Shown piece by piece: positions 1 to 8,371 of a DNA stretch of 54,582 bases; the first letter of the stretch is position 1, and the number at the start of each line of letters is the position of its first letter. The position numbers were made by a program, and so were the translations under genes. This DNA is from Pseudomonadota bacterium (GTDB lineage Bacteria; Pseudomonadota; Alphaproteobacteria; Reyranellales; Reyranellaceae), in assembly GCA_018240745.1 (NCBI GenBank), contig JAFEFF010000181.1, positions 1 to 54,582 of the forward strand, read 5' to 3'. The notes under the pieces were generated by a model. It did not search any database. It was given only the letters and a program-made list of their open reading frames with translations, and had not been told where the DNA came from.

Positions 1-237
1 GCCGAGCCGGCAGTGCGGCCGGGCATGGAAATGGCGGCCAAGGGCGCGCGGGCAAGCGGCACGCCGTTCATCAGCTTCTTCCTGCCGGCCGAGATCATGG
101 CGATGGCGCGAGAGGCGGGCTTTCGCGAGGCATGGCACGTGTCGGCCGCCGACCTTGCCGGGCGCTACTTTCAGGACCGCCCCGACGGCCTGCGCCCGCC
201 GCTCAATTCCGAAGAGCTGCTGATCGCCACGACCTGA
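1..237 (+). CDS. SAM-dependent methyltransferase, C-terminal part (LCM/TIGR00027-like)
   Basis: This is the 3' end of a gene that begins before the window; the frame is open from base 1 and closes with TGA at 235-237. The visible 78 residues carry the segment FFLPAEIMAMAREAGF followed by RYFQDRPDGLRPP. In the leucine carboxyl methyltransferase-like family of class I SAM-dependent methyltransferases, a similar F-x-P-E-E-M-x-x-x-L-x-x-x-G-F stretch and a YF-x-x-R-x-D-G-L ending lie at the extreme C-terminus. The SAM-binding part is not in view, so substrate and activity cannot be judged. It is convergent with the aminopeptidase gene; the gap between them holds a palindromic repeat. Confidence 0.6.
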   Translation, partial: AEPAVRPGMEMAAKGARASGTPFISFFLPAEIMAMAREAGFREAWHVSAADLAGRYFQDRPDGLRPPLNSEELLIATT

Positions 238-281
238 CCTTTGCGGGGAGCGCGGCACTCCCGTGCCGTTCATGGTCTTCT

Positions 282-331
282 GGACCGCGCGCATCCTGCG
301 CGCTCATGAGCGAGCTGGAAGCTCGCGGTCC
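282..331. repeat. Palindromic intergenic repeat, copy A
   Basis: The 50-base element starts GGACCGCGCG and ends CTCGCGGTCC, with a perfect GCTCATGAGC palindrome inside. A close relative lies at 8315-8365, and a longer, rearranged relative lies at 39409-39489. It sits between two convergent genes, a usual site for REP-like elements, and may also help end transcription from both sides. A small CCACTGAAGTGG hairpin follows at about 346-357. Confidence 0.65.
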
Positions 332-376
332 ACTGAGAAGACGCACCACTGAAGTGGGCGCGCGCCCGGCGGAAGA

Positions 377-2389
377 TCAGATCGAGCGGGTCGCGTCGAT
401 GAGCCAGGCGCGCGTGGCGTCGTCGACCTGCGGCGCCACGACCTCGCGCACACGGGCATGGTAGGCGTTGAGCCAGGTCCTTTCCGCTTCGGTCAGCAGG
501 CCGACCTCGATGGCGTTGAGATCGATGGGCGCCAGCGTCAGCGTCTCGAACTCGAGGTAACGGCGGTCGGCGCCCTCGATCTGCGCCTCCTTCACGGCCA
601 CCAGGTTCTCGATGCGGATGCCGTAGCCGCCGGTCTTGTAGTAGCCGGGCTCGTTGCTGACGATCATGCCGGGCTGCAGCGCGACGGTGTTGGCGACCTT
701 GGAGATGCGGTGCGGGCCCTCGTGTACCGAGAGATAGGCGCCGACGCCGTGGCCGGTGCCGTGGTCGTAGTCGAGGCCGACCTGCCACAGCGCAAGGCGC
801 GCCAGCGCGTCGAGTTGCGAGCCCGTGGTGCCGGCGGGGAAGCGCGCGGTGCCGAGCGCGATATGGCCCTTCAGGACGCGCGTGAAGCGGTCCTTCATCT
901 CCGGCATCGGCGTGCCGATCGCCACGGTGCGGGTGATGTCGGTCGTGCCGTCGCGGTACTGGCCGCCGGAATCGACGAGATAGAGCGAGCCCGGCTCGAG
1001 GATCCGCTCGGTCGCCGGCGTGGCGTGATAGTGCACGATGGCGCCGTTGGGACCGGCGCCCGAGATCGTGTCGAACGACAGATCGCGCAGTTGCCCGGTC
1101 TCCTGGCGGATCGCCTGCAGCCGGTCGGAGGCTTCGATCTCGCGCAGTTTGCCGCTTCCGGACTCACGCGCCAGCCAGGCCAGGAAGCGCGTCACGGCCG
1201 CGCCGTCGCGGCGATGGGCAGCGCGGATGCCTTCGAGCTCGACCGCGTTCTTGCAGGCCTTGGGGAGCGCCACCGGATCGGCGTCGCGCACGACGGTGAC
1301 GCCGGCCGCCTGCAGCCGCGTCGCCGCCCAGACCGGCGCGGTCGAGGTCTCGATCAGCACCTTCTTGTCGAGCGTGCCCAGCGTGTCGATCGCTGCCCCC
1401 AGTTCGTCGGGCGGCGCGAGCGTCACGGCGTTGCCCAGCCATGCCACGGTGCGGGCCGGCACCTTGCGGCGGTCCATGTAGAGATCGACATGGCCGTCGG
1501 TGTGCAGCAGCGCGAAGCCCAACGCGAACGGCGTGCGCGGCACGTCGCCGCCGCGCACGTTCAGGAGCCAGGCGATCGAATCGGGCGCGGTCAGCAGCGC
1601 CACGTCGGCACCCTTCGCGGCAACGATGTCGGCGATGCGCCGGCGGCGCTGCTCGCTGGTTTCGCCGGCGAACTCGACCGGCTGTGGCAGCACCGGCGCG
1701 AGCGGCGGGGCGGGCCGGTCGGTCCACACCGTGTCGATCGGGTTCTGCTCGACCGGTACGAAGCTTCCGCCGGCGCGTTGCGCGGCGCGGGCGAAGCGGT
1801 CGTGGCCATCGATCGTCTGCAGCCAGGGGTCGAAGCCGAGCTTGCCGCCCTTGGGTAGGTTCTCGGCGATCCATGCCTCGGGCGATTCCTCGGGAATCTG
1901 GTGGGGCACGAAGGCGTCGGTGTCGACCTGCGCGCGCACCGCGAGCGTGTAGCGGCCGTCGACGAAGATCGCCGCCTTGTCGGCCAACACGATTGCGAGG
2001 CCGGCCGAGCCGCTGAACCCTGTGAGCCACGCCAGCCGCTGCGAACGGCGCGGCACGTACTCGCCCTGGTGCTCGTCGGCGCGAGGCACGACGAAACCGT
2101 CGAGTCCGCGGCGCGTCAGTTCCGCACGGAGATTGGCGAGCCTTTCCGCAGGTGCAGGGGAGGCATGCAGCCCGTCGTCCACTTTCGCCATTTCATGGCG
2201 CCAGGCGGTGAGCGCCCTGGTCAGTTCGGCGTCGGGCTGCGGGTCGAACAGCTCGATCCATTCCGGCCCGGCGAGCCCCTCGGGCGCCGCCACGACGCCG
2301 CGCATCAAGCCTTCCAAGGCGGTTGGATCGGCCGAGCGGCCACGCTGGCGCAGCAGGTGGAGGACGTCGTCGGGAGCGGCGGAACTCAT
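377..2389 (-). CDS. pepP: Xaa-Pro aminopeptidase (M24B, aminopeptidase P) with N-terminal YgfB-like extension
   Basis: Cytoplasmic metalloaminopeptidase that removes an N-terminal residue preceding proline. The C-terminal pita-bread domain shows the dinuclear metal ligands expected of M24: LVDSGGQYRDGTTDIT (two Asp), GTGHGVGAYLSVHEGPH (His), SNEPGYY (Glu) and FETLTLAP (Glu). Two creatinase-like N-terminal domains precede it from about residue 83 (RLANLRAELTRRGLDGFVVP). At 670 residues it is longer than the usual ~600. The first ~70 residues are an extra module with a GLMRGVVAAPEGLAGPEWIEL pattern reminiscent of the UPF0149/YgfB family. Translation could instead begin at the ATG at 2191 (Met67), which would drop this module; neither start has a clear ribosome binding site. 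The enzyme call is firm; the extension is an inference. Confidence 0.93.
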   Translation of the reverse strand: MSSAAPDDVLHLLRQRGRSADPTALEGLMRGVVAAPEGLAGPEWIELFDPQPDAELTRALTAWRHEMAKVDDGLHASPAPAERLANLRAELTRRGLDGFVVPRADEHQGEYVPRRSQRLAWLTGFSGSAGLAIVLADKAAIFVDGRYTLAVRAQVDTDAFVPHQIPEESPEAWIAENLPKGGKLGFDPWLQTIDGHDRFARAAQRAGGSFVPVEQNPIDTVWTDRPAPPLAPVLPQPVEFAGETSEQRRRRIADIVAAKGADVALLTAPDSIAWLLNVRGGDVPRTPFALGFALLHTDGHVDLYMDRRKVPARTVAWLGNAVTLAPPDELGAAIDTLGTLDKKVLIETSTAPVWAATRLQAAGVTVVRDADPVALPKACKNAVELEGIRAAHRRDGAAVTRFLAWLARESGSGKLREIEASDRLQAIRQETGQLRDLSFDTISGAGPNGAIVHYHATPATERILEPGSLYLVDSGGQYRDGTTDITRTVAIGTPMPEMKDRFTRVLKGHIALGTARFPAGTTGSQLDALARLALWQVGLDYDHGTGHGVGAYLSVHEGPHRISKVANTVALQPGMIVSNEPGYYKTGGYGIRIENLVAVKEAQIEGADRRYLEFETLTLAPIDLNAIEVGLLTEAERTWLNAYHARVREVVAPQVDDATRAWLIDATRSI

Positions 2390-2539
2390 GATCGGCTGAC
2401 CCTAAGCGCGGTGTACCGGCGAGGCAAATTGCGCAATAATCGTTCTCCCGCAGGCGCGAGATGCCAATTTTAGATAGCTCATGCGCTAAACGCATACCAG
2501 CAGCGTAGTAGCCGTACTTATCGTTATTTTACAAGGGTC

Positions 2540-2545
2540 TATATT
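2540..2545 (+). promoter_or_regulatory. Possible -10 element upstream of the DUF1127 gene
   Basis: TATATT lies about 57 bases before the start codon, in an AT-richer stretch unlike the flanking coding DNA. No convincing -35 hexamer was found at 16-18 bases. Gap 2390-2601 contains no other gene. Confidence 0.3.
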
Positions 2546-2601
2546 GAGGTTCGTGCAGCGCGGCATTCGATGCTGCAGCGCACAGAAAAAGGAGATCACC
2601 C

Positions 2602-2997
2602 ATGATGACCCAGCCGATCAAGACCTTCCAGACACTGACCAGTGAAACGGCGGGCGGAGACGTAGACACCGGGTATGCCGTTGGCTTTGCCCACGCCGAC
2701 CAGCGCCGTCTCGAGCGCGAGGCCCGCTTCGCGCGTGCCGTGTTCCTGGTCGACGCCGGCCTATGGCTTGCGCGTCTGGTGAAGCGCGCTGTCGCCGCTG
2801 TGAAGGCGAACTTCAAGCTGCGCGCCGCCGAAGAGCAACTCCATCGCATGACCGACCGCGAGCTGTCGGACCTCGGCCTCACCCGCGCCGACATTCCCTT
2901 CGCGGTGCGTGAGAATGCCGTGGGCGTCATGCCGCAGGTTGACGCCTACACTGGCTATGCTACGCCCGCCAACCAGAACGTGCGTCGCGCAGCGTAG
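2602..2997 (+). CDS. DUF1127 domain-containing protein
   Basis: A 131-residue protein whose conserved region is RAAEEQLHRMTDRELSDLGL followed by TRADIPFAVR, the typical DUF1127 core (L-x-x-M-D-D-R-x-L-x-D-I-G-x-x-R-x-D-I). Members of this alphaproteobacterial family are small and arginine-rich; some are linked to phosphate and carbon metabolism and RNA turnover, but that role is not visible here. It is longer than most members because of a ~75-residue N-terminal stretch with a basic amphipathic helix (about 45-70). A strong AAAAAGGAG at 2586-2594 fixes the start at 2602. It is monocistronic, and a terminator follows at once. Confidence 0.85.
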   Translation: MMTQPIKTFQTLTSETAGGDVDTGYAVGFAHADQRRLEREARFARAVFLVDAGLWLARLVKRAVAAVKANFKLRAAEEQLHRMTDRELSDLGLTRADIPFAVRENAVGVMPQVDAYTGYATPANQNVRRAA

Positions 2998-3040
2998 TGA
3001 GTTCGAGTTTGGTAGCGTAGCGTAAGCGTAGAGTACGAAA

Positions 3041-3067
3041 GGGCTGGCCATTCGCCGGCCCTTTTTG
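3041..3067 (+). terminator. Rho-independent terminator after the DUF1127 gene
   Basis: GGGCTGGC pairs with GCCGGCCC (one G-U pair) over a short loop and is followed by CTTTTT. It lies 44 bases after the DUF1127 stop and just beyond the end of the convergent prmA gene. Confidence 0.75.
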
Positions 3068-3077
3068 CTTTTGCGCA

Positions 3078-3929
3078 CTACGCTTTTCGCAGCAGCAAGG
3101 TGCGCCAGTCTGCGCCGCCGGTCTCACGGTCGAGGGAGCGCTCGATGACGAAGCCGTGGCGCTCGTAGGTCGAGAGGATCATGTCGGCCTGCTCGACCAG
3201 CAGCCCGCTCAGCAGTACGCGGCCGCCGGGCCGGGTTGCGGTGCCGAACGGCTCCGACAGTTCCATCAGTGGGCCGGCCAGGATGTTGGCGACGATCAGG
3301 TCGTAGGGCGCGCGGCTCGACAGCTCCGGCGCCTGCAGGCCAATCGACGTGAAGAAGCGACAGAACCGGGCGACGCCGTTGCGCGCGGCATTTTCGATCG
3401 CGACCTCGACCGCCTCGGAGTCGCTGTCGCCGCCCAGCACCGGCCGCTGCCACAGCTTGGCCATGCCGATCGCGAGGATGCCGCTGCCGCAGCCGACATC
3501 GACCGCGTTCACCGTATCGGCCGGATCGAGCGTCGCCAGCAATTCGAGGCAGCCCCGCGTCGTCGCGTGCGTGCCGGTACCGAAGGCCATGCCGGCGTCG
3601 ATCTCGATCGGCAGCGCGCCGGCCGGCACGCCGTCGGCATTGTGCGAGGGATGGATCCAGAACGGGCCGACCTGGAACGGCTGGAACGAGCGCTGGTTCT
3701 CGGCCACCCAGTCCTTCTCCGGCAACACTTCCCAGGTCCAGTCGCCGTGCAGGGACGGGCGATCGCCGTCGCCGAAGATCTCGATCCGCCATGGCCCGTC
3801 GCGCGACAGCTCACGGCTGGTGACGACGAAGCCGTCCTCCGCCAGATGCTCCAGCGCCTGCTCGGTGGCGAGGCGCCGGTCGGCGGCGACGTCCCGCCAC
3901 GCCGTCCAGCCGCTCCCTTTGGCGCTCAC
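3078..3929 (-). CDS. prmA: Ribosomal protein L11 methyltransferase
   Basis: PrmA trimethylates ribosomal protein L11 using S-adenosylmethionine in the cytoplasm. The 283-residue product has the family hallmarks: a GMAFGTGTHATTRGCLELL stretch before the Rossmann core, the SAM-binding motif DVGCGSGILAI, the acidic strand-2 end at GGDSD, and the catalytic-loop motif DLIVANILAGPL, which corresponds to N-x-x-x-x-P-L in PrmA. The chosen start is a GTG at 3929-3927 that overlaps the TGA of uvrD (GTGA), which implies translational coupling. Upstream in-frame sequence exists but is uvrD in another frame. Length fits the family. Confidence 0.93.
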   Translation of the reverse strand: MSAKGSGWTAWRDVAADRRLATEQALEHLAEDGFVVTSRELSRDGPWRIEIFGDGDRPSLHGDWTWEVLPEKDWVAENQRSFQPFQVGPFWIHPSHNADGVPAGALPIEIDAGMAFGTGTHATTRGCLELLATLDPADTVNAVDVGCGSGILAIGMAKLWQRPVLGGDSDSEAVEVAIENAARNGVARFCRFFTSIGLQAPELSSRAPYDLIVANILAGPLMELSEPFGTATRPGGRVLLSGLLVEQADMILSTYERHGFVIERSLDRETGGADWRTLLLRKA

Positions 3930-6238
3930 GCCGCCTCGATGAAGCTGTCGAGCACCTTCTTCGGCCCGGCCTTCTCGAACTCGATGTCGAGCTTGTTGCC
4001 GTCGACCGCGACGATGCGGCCGTATCCGAACTTCTGATGGAACACGCGCTGGCCGATGCTGAGGTCGGGCTTGTCGCCCTCGACGGCGCGGCGGTCGTCC
4101 ATGGTCTCGTCGCGCCAGCGGGTGCGGGCGCGACCCATGTGGGTGACGCCGAGGCTCTCGTAGTCGAAGCCGCTCGCCTGGTCGCGCAGGCCGCCATGAT
4201 GGCCGGCGGAGTAGGTGGCGTAGAGGCCGGCGTCGCTCGACTCGGCGAGCTGGTCGGTCGGCAGCTCCTTGAGGAAGCGCGACGGGATCGCGGCCTGCCA
4301 CTGGTTGAAGACGCGGCGGTTGGCGGCGAACGAGACATAGGCCCGCTTGCGCGCACGGGTCAGGCCGACATAGGCGAGCCGCCGCTCCTCCTCGAGGCCG
4401 GCCACGCCCTTGTCGTCGAGCGCGCGCTGGTTCGGGAACAGGCCCTCCTCCCAGCCGGGCAGGAACACCGTGTCGAACTCCAGGCCCTTGGCGGCGTGCA
4501 GCGTCATGACGCTCACCATGTCGCCGCCGGAATTCTCGGCGTTGTCGGTCAGAAGTGCCACGTGCTCGAGGAAGGCCGCCAGCGAATCGAACTCCTGCAG
4601 GGCGTTGGTCAGCTCCTTCAGGTTCTCCAGCCGCCCTTCGGCCTCGGGCGAACGGTCGGCGCGCAGCATGTCGGTGTAGCCCGACTCGTCGAGGATCGTC
4701 TCGACCACCTCGATGTGGTTCATGCCGTCGAGCATCGAGCGCCAGCGGTCGAAGTTCTGCACCAGGTCGCCGAGCGACTTGCGCTGGCGGCCCTTGAGCT
4801 CGTCGGTCTCGAGCGCCCGCCTCACCGCCTCGAACAAGGACACCTTCTGGGCGCGCTGGATGATGCGCAGCGTGCGCAGGGCCGACTCGCCCAGCCCGCG
4901 GCGCGGCGTGTTGTAGATGCGCTCGAAGGCCAGATCGTCGTCGGGCTGCACCGTGACGCGGCAGTAGGCGAGCGCGTCGCGGATCTCCTGCCGCTCGTAG
5001 AAGCGCGGGCCGCCGATCACGCGGTAAGGCAGGCCCATGGTGATGAACCGTTCCTCGAACTCGCGCGTCTGGAAGCCGGCGCGCACCAGGATGGCGATCT
5101 GGCTGAGCGGATGCCTGTCGCGCTGCAGCGCCTCGATCTCCTCGCCGATCTGGCGCGCCTCCTCGTCGCCGTCCCACACGCCGCGCAGCGAGATGCGCTC
5201 GCCTTCCTTCACTTCCGTCCACAGCGTCTTGCCGAGCCGCCCCTCGTTGTGGGCGATCAGATGCGAGGCGGCGGCGAGGATGTGCGGCGTCGAGCGGTAG
5301 TTGCGCTCGAGGCGGACGATGGTGGCGCCCGGGAAATCCTTCTCGAACCGCAGGATGTTGCCGACCTCGGCACCACGCCAGCCGTAGATCGACTGGTCAT
5401 CGTCGCCGACACAGCAGACATCCTGCGTGCCCTGCGCCAGCAGGCGTAGCCACAGGTACTGGGCGACGTTGGTGTCCTGGTACTCGTCGACCAGAATGTG
5501 GCGGAAGCGGCGGTGGTACTGCGCCAACACGTCGGGATGCTGCTGCCACAGAGTGACGCAATGCATCACCAGGTCGCCGAAATCGACCGCGTTCACCTCG
5601 GCGAGTCGCGCCTGGTATTGCCTGTAGATCTCGACCGCCTTGCCGTTGGCGAACTCGCCTGAATCGTCGATCGTGACTTTATCTGGCGCGAGTGCCCTAT
5701 CCTTCCAGCGCTGGATGATGCCGGAGAGCACGCGGGCCGGCCATTTCTTGTCGTCGATGCCCTCGGCCTGCAGCAGCTGCTTGATCAGCCGGGTCTGGTC
5801 GTCGGTGTCGAGGATGGTGAAGTTGCTCTTCAGGCCGATCAGCTCGGCATGGCGGCGCAGGACTCGCACACCCACCGAATGAAAGGTGCCAAGCCACATG
5901 CCGTCGGCGGCGCCGCCGATCAGTTGCGCGACGCGGTCCAGCATCTCGCGCGCCGCCTTGTTGGTGAAGGTGACTGCAAGAACTTGCGACGGACGGGCGC
6001 GGCCGGTGATCAATTGGTGCGCGATGCGGGTCGTCAGCACACGAGTCTTGCCGGTGCCGGCCCCGGCCAGCACCAGCAGCGGCCCGCCTTGGTGGATAAC
6101 CGCCAGCCGCTGTTCCTCGTTCAGCCCCTGAAGGTGCGCTTCCGGTGCGGCGATGCGCGTTCCCATGGGCTCGGCACCGGGAAGGGGACCAGGTGTCGGA
6201 TCGTCGGTGATGTCAAAAGGGTCGGCGGGGGGCGCCAT
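3926..6238 (-). CDS. uvrD: UvrD/PcrA-type superfamily 1 DNA helicase
   Basis: ATP-dependent 3'-5' DNA helicase of repair and replication restart. All SF1A motifs are visible in order: Walker A LAGAGTGKT, Ia VTFTNKAAREM, II LVDEYQDTN, III GDDDQSIYGWRGAE, IV LERNYRS, V TLHAAKGLEFDTVFLPG and VI ERRLAYVGLTRARKR. The C-terminal ~45 residues (QRVFHQKFGYGRIVAVDG) match the PcrA/UvrD Tudor-like tail that binds RNA polymerase in well-studied members. An ATG at 6238 (MAPPADPFD) was chosen; ATGs at 6247 and 6244 and a GTG at 6289 are in frame, and none has a good Shine-Dalgarno sequence. It overlaps prmA by 3 bases downstream and is divergent from the HtrA-like gene. Confidence 0.94.
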   Translation of the reverse strand: MAPPADPFDITDDPTPGPLPGAEPMGTRIAAPEAHLQGLNEEQRLAVIHQGGPLLVLAGAGTGKTRVLTTRIAHQLITGRARPSQVLAVTFTNKAAREMLDRVAQLIGGAADGMWLGTFHSVGVRVLRRHAELIGLKSNFTILDTDDQTRLIKQLLQAEGIDDKKWPARVLSGIIQRWKDRALAPDKVTIDDSGEFANGKAVEIYRQYQARLAEVNAVDFGDLVMHCVTLWQQHPDVLAQYHRRFRHILVDEYQDTNVAQYLWLRLLAQGTQDVCCVGDDDQSIYGWRGAEVGNILRFEKDFPGATIVRLERNYRSTPHILAAASHLIAHNEGRLGKTLWTEVKEGERISLRGVWDGDEEARQIGEEIEALQRDRHPLSQIAILVRAGFQTREFEERFITMGLPYRVIGGPRFYERQEIRDALAYCRVTVQPDDDLAFERIYNTPRRGLGESALRTLRIIQRAQKVSLFEAVRRALETDELKGRQRKSLGDLVQNFDRWRSMLDGMNHIEVVETILDESGYTDMLRADRSPEAEGRLENLKELTNALQEFDSLAAFLEHVALLTDNAENSGGDMVSVMTLHAAKGLEFDTVFLPGWEEGLFPNQRALDDKGVAGLEEERRLAYVGLTRARKRAYVSFAANRRVFNQWQAAIPSRFLKELPTDQLAESSDAGLYATYSAGHHGGLRDQASGFDYESLGVTHMGRARTRWRDETMDDRRAVEGDKPDLSIGQRVFHQKFGYGRIVAVDGNKLDIEFEKAGPKKVLDSFIEAA

Positions 6239-6303
6239 ACACATCATATAGCAATCGTCAGCCCCAACGCCTATCTTGGACGCCAACACGCGGAGGATTT
6301 CGC

Positions 6304-7323
6304 ATGGCCCGAGGTCTGAACGGTTCTGCGAACGGATCGAGCCAATGGCACGGCAACGAGCAGGGCGTCGAGGCCCGCCGGCCGGGCGGCGAGAGCAACA
6401 TGCCGCCCGAAGTGATCGACGTGTTGCCCGCGGTGGTCGGCGTCCATACCACCATCCCGGAGGACCGCCGCTCGGCGCAGACCCTGGGCTCGGAGCGCGA
6501 GGGCCACGGCGTCGTGATCGACGACGAGGGCCTTATTGTCACCATCGGCTACCTGATCATGGAAGCCGACACCATCACCATAACCAACAGCGAAGGCGAG
6601 AGCCTGCCGGCCACCATTATCGGCTACGACTATGAGAGCGGGTTCGGCCTGGTGCGCACCCGCCGGGCGTTCCCGGACGTCCGGCCGATGCCGTTCGGCG
6701 ATTCCGATGCGCTGTCGCTGCGCAGCGAGGCCTATGTTGCCGGCGTAGGCGGGGAGAAAGCGGCGCTCAAGGTCAAGATCGCCGGCCGACGCGAGTTCGC
6801 CGGCTACTGGGAGTACCTGCTCGACAACGCGATCTTCACGGTGCCGGCTTATCCGCTGTGGGGTGGCTCGGCGCTGGTCGGCATGGACGGCACCCTGATG
6901 GGCGTGGGCTCGCTGCTGGTGCAGGAAGCGCTCGGCCCGGGCGCGCCGGCCTTTCCGGGCAACATGTATGTGCCGATCAACCGGCTGAAGCCGGTGTTCG
7001 AGCAGCTGGTCGAGAACGGCAAGCTTTCGACGCCGTCGCGGCCGTGGCTCGGCCTGTACACGGTCGAGCACATGGGCCAGCTCGTGGTCGGCGGGATCTC
7101 GGACGGCGGCCCCTCCGATCGCGCCGGCCTCAAGCGCGGCGACGTCCTGCAGGCGTTGAATGGCGAGGTGCTGGACGACGTCGCCGATTTCTACAGGAAG
7201 CTGTGGGCGAGCGGCCCGGCGGGCACCGCGATCACCCTGCGCATGGAGCGCGACAACGACGCCTTCGAGGTGACGGTGCGCACCGGCGACCGCGCCACGT
7301 ACCACAAGTACGGCAAAGACTGA
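6304..7323 (+). CDS. HtrA-like trypsin-fold protein with PDZ domain, catalytic triad absent
   Basis: The fold is that of an S1C (DegP/HtrA) protease: a beta-barrel region with GHGVVIDDEGLIVT (about 67-80) and a C-terminal PDZ domain (about 245-325) carrying GGPSDRAGLKRGDVLQALNG. The three catalytic positions appear lost. Where HtrA has T-N-x-H this protein has TIGY (Tyr83); where HtrA has the Asp of R-x-D-I-A this has ESGFG (Gly113); where HtrA has GNSGG this has PLWGGSA, leaving Ser189 two residues off. No signal peptide is seen, so it is probably cytoplasmic. I infer a binding or sensing role rather than proteolysis. A GGAGG precedes the ATG. The MBL-fold gene follows after 28 bases. Confidence 0.85.
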   Translation: MARGLNGSANGSSQWHGNEQGVEARRPGGESNMPPEVIDVLPAVVGVHTTIPEDRRSAQTLGSEREGHGVVIDDEGLIVTIGYLIMEADTITITNSEGESLPATIIGYDYESGFGLVRTRRAFPDVRPMPFGDSDALSLRSEAYVAGVGGEKAALKVKIAGRREFAGYWEYLLDNAIFTVPAYPLWGGSALVGMDGTLMGVGSLLVQEALGPGAPAFPGNMYVPINRLKPVFEQLVENGKLSTPSRPWLGLYTVEHMGQLVVGGISDGGPSDRAGLKRGDVLQALNGEVLDDVADFYRKLWASGPAGTAITLRMERDNDAFEVTVRTGDRATYHKYGKD

Positions 7324-7351
7324 CGCGACCGAGAGAGACTGGGGACGACCG

Positions 7352-8305
7352 ATGGCACGAGCCTTCGCCTCGCAGGCGGATCTGGCGGAGAAGAAGATCA
7401 CGTTCAGCCGGCTGAGCGAGCACGCCTATGCTTTCACCGCCGAGGGCGATCCCAATACCGGCATCGTCGTCGGCGACGACGCGGTGATGGTGATCGATGC
7501 CCAGGCGACGCCGAAAATGGCGCAGACGGTGATCGAGTACATTCGCACCGTCACCGACAAGCCGATCAAGTACGTGGTGCTTTCGCACTACCACGCGGTG
7601 CGCGTGCTGGGCGCGTCGGGCTATGGCGCCGAGCACATCGTCTGCAGCGAGGCCACGCGCGACCTGATCGTCGAGCGCGGCCAGCAGGACTACAAGTCGG
7701 AGCTGCAGCGCTTCCCGCGCCTGTTCCAGGCCGCCGAGACCATCCCGGGCCTGACCTGGCCGACCATGACCTTCGGCGACCGCATGACTTTGTGGCTGGG
7801 CAAGCTTCAGGTCGAGATCATCCATGCCGGACGCGGTCACACCAAGGGCGACACGATCGTCTGGCTGCCCGAGGAGCGCACGCTGTTCAGCGGCGACCTG
7901 GTCGAGTACGGCGCGACGCCGTATTGCGGCGACGCGCACTACAAGGACTGGCCGGAGACGCTTCAGAAGCTGCGGGACCTCAAGGCCGAGGCGCTGGTGC
8001 CGGGCCGCGGCGATGCGCTGATCGGCGAGCGGGCGGTCGAGGAGGGGCTGGCCGGCACGCAGCAGTTCCTCTCCGAGCTCTACAAGGTCGTGTCGGCCTC
8101 GGCGCAGAAGGGCGATACGCTGAAGCAGGCCTATGACAAGGCGATGACCGCGCTGCAGCCGCGCTACGGCAACTGGGTGATCTTCGAGCACTGTATGCCG
8201 TTCGATGTCTCCCGCGCCTACGACGAGGCCAAGGGCGTGGACCATCCGCGCATCTGGACCGCCGAGCGCGACGTCGAAATGTGGACCGCGCTGGAGAAGG
8301 GATGA
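7352..8305 (+). CDS. MBL-fold metallo-hydrolase-like protein with partial metal site
   Basis: A 317-residue metallo-beta-lactamase-fold protein. The usual HxHxDH motif reads HYHAVR (residues 79-84): both first histidines are kept, but Asp is Val83 and the third His is Arg84. The third metal-1 ligand is present (GRGHTKGDT, His163) and so is the bridging Asp (FSGDLV, Asp182), while the last His of the family is replaced in PGRGD (Arg219). So the first metal site looks intact and the second looks lost. The MBL/FAD-monooxygenase/DUF2783 neighbourhood recalls gene orders I know from other proteobacteria, which suggests a shared aromatic or ester pathway; the substrate is unknown. Confidence 0.85.
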   Translation: MARAFASQADLAEKKITFSRLSEHAYAFTAEGDPNTGIVVGDDAVMVIDAQATPKMAQTVIEYIRTVTDKPIKYVVLSHYHAVRVLGASGYGAEHIVCSEATRDLIVERGQQDYKSELQRFPRLFQAAETIPGLTWPTMTFGDRMTLWLGKLQVEIIHAGRGHTKGDTIVWLPEERTLFSGDLVEYGATPYCGDAHYKDWPETLQKLRDLKAEALVPGRGDALIGERAVEEGLAGTQQFLSELYKVVSASAQKGDTLKQAYDKAMTALQPRYGNWVIFEHCMPFDVSRAYDEAKGVDHPRIWTAERDVEMWTALEKG

Positions 8306-8314
8306 TGCTCATAG

Positions 8315-8365
8315 GGACCGCGCGTATCCTGCGGGCCTCATGAGCGCGCAGGAAGCGCGCGGTCC
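8315..8365. repeat. Palindromic intergenic repeat, copy B
   Basis: A 51-base element beginning GGACCGCGCG and ending CGCGCGGTCC, with the CTCATGAGCG core. It closely matches copy A at 282-331, differing in the stem bases but keeping the ends and centre. It lies between the MBL and FAD monooxygenase genes and ends only 6 bases before the downstream start codon, leaving no room for a normal ribosome binding site outside the repeat. Confidence 0.65.
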
Positions 8366-8371
8366 AATGAG

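Noticed and set aside
458..1858. Long plus-strand open frame opposite the aminopeptidase gene
   Set aside because: It is the antisense shadow of a GC-rich gene with a well-supported protein; no domain or ribosome binding site is seen.
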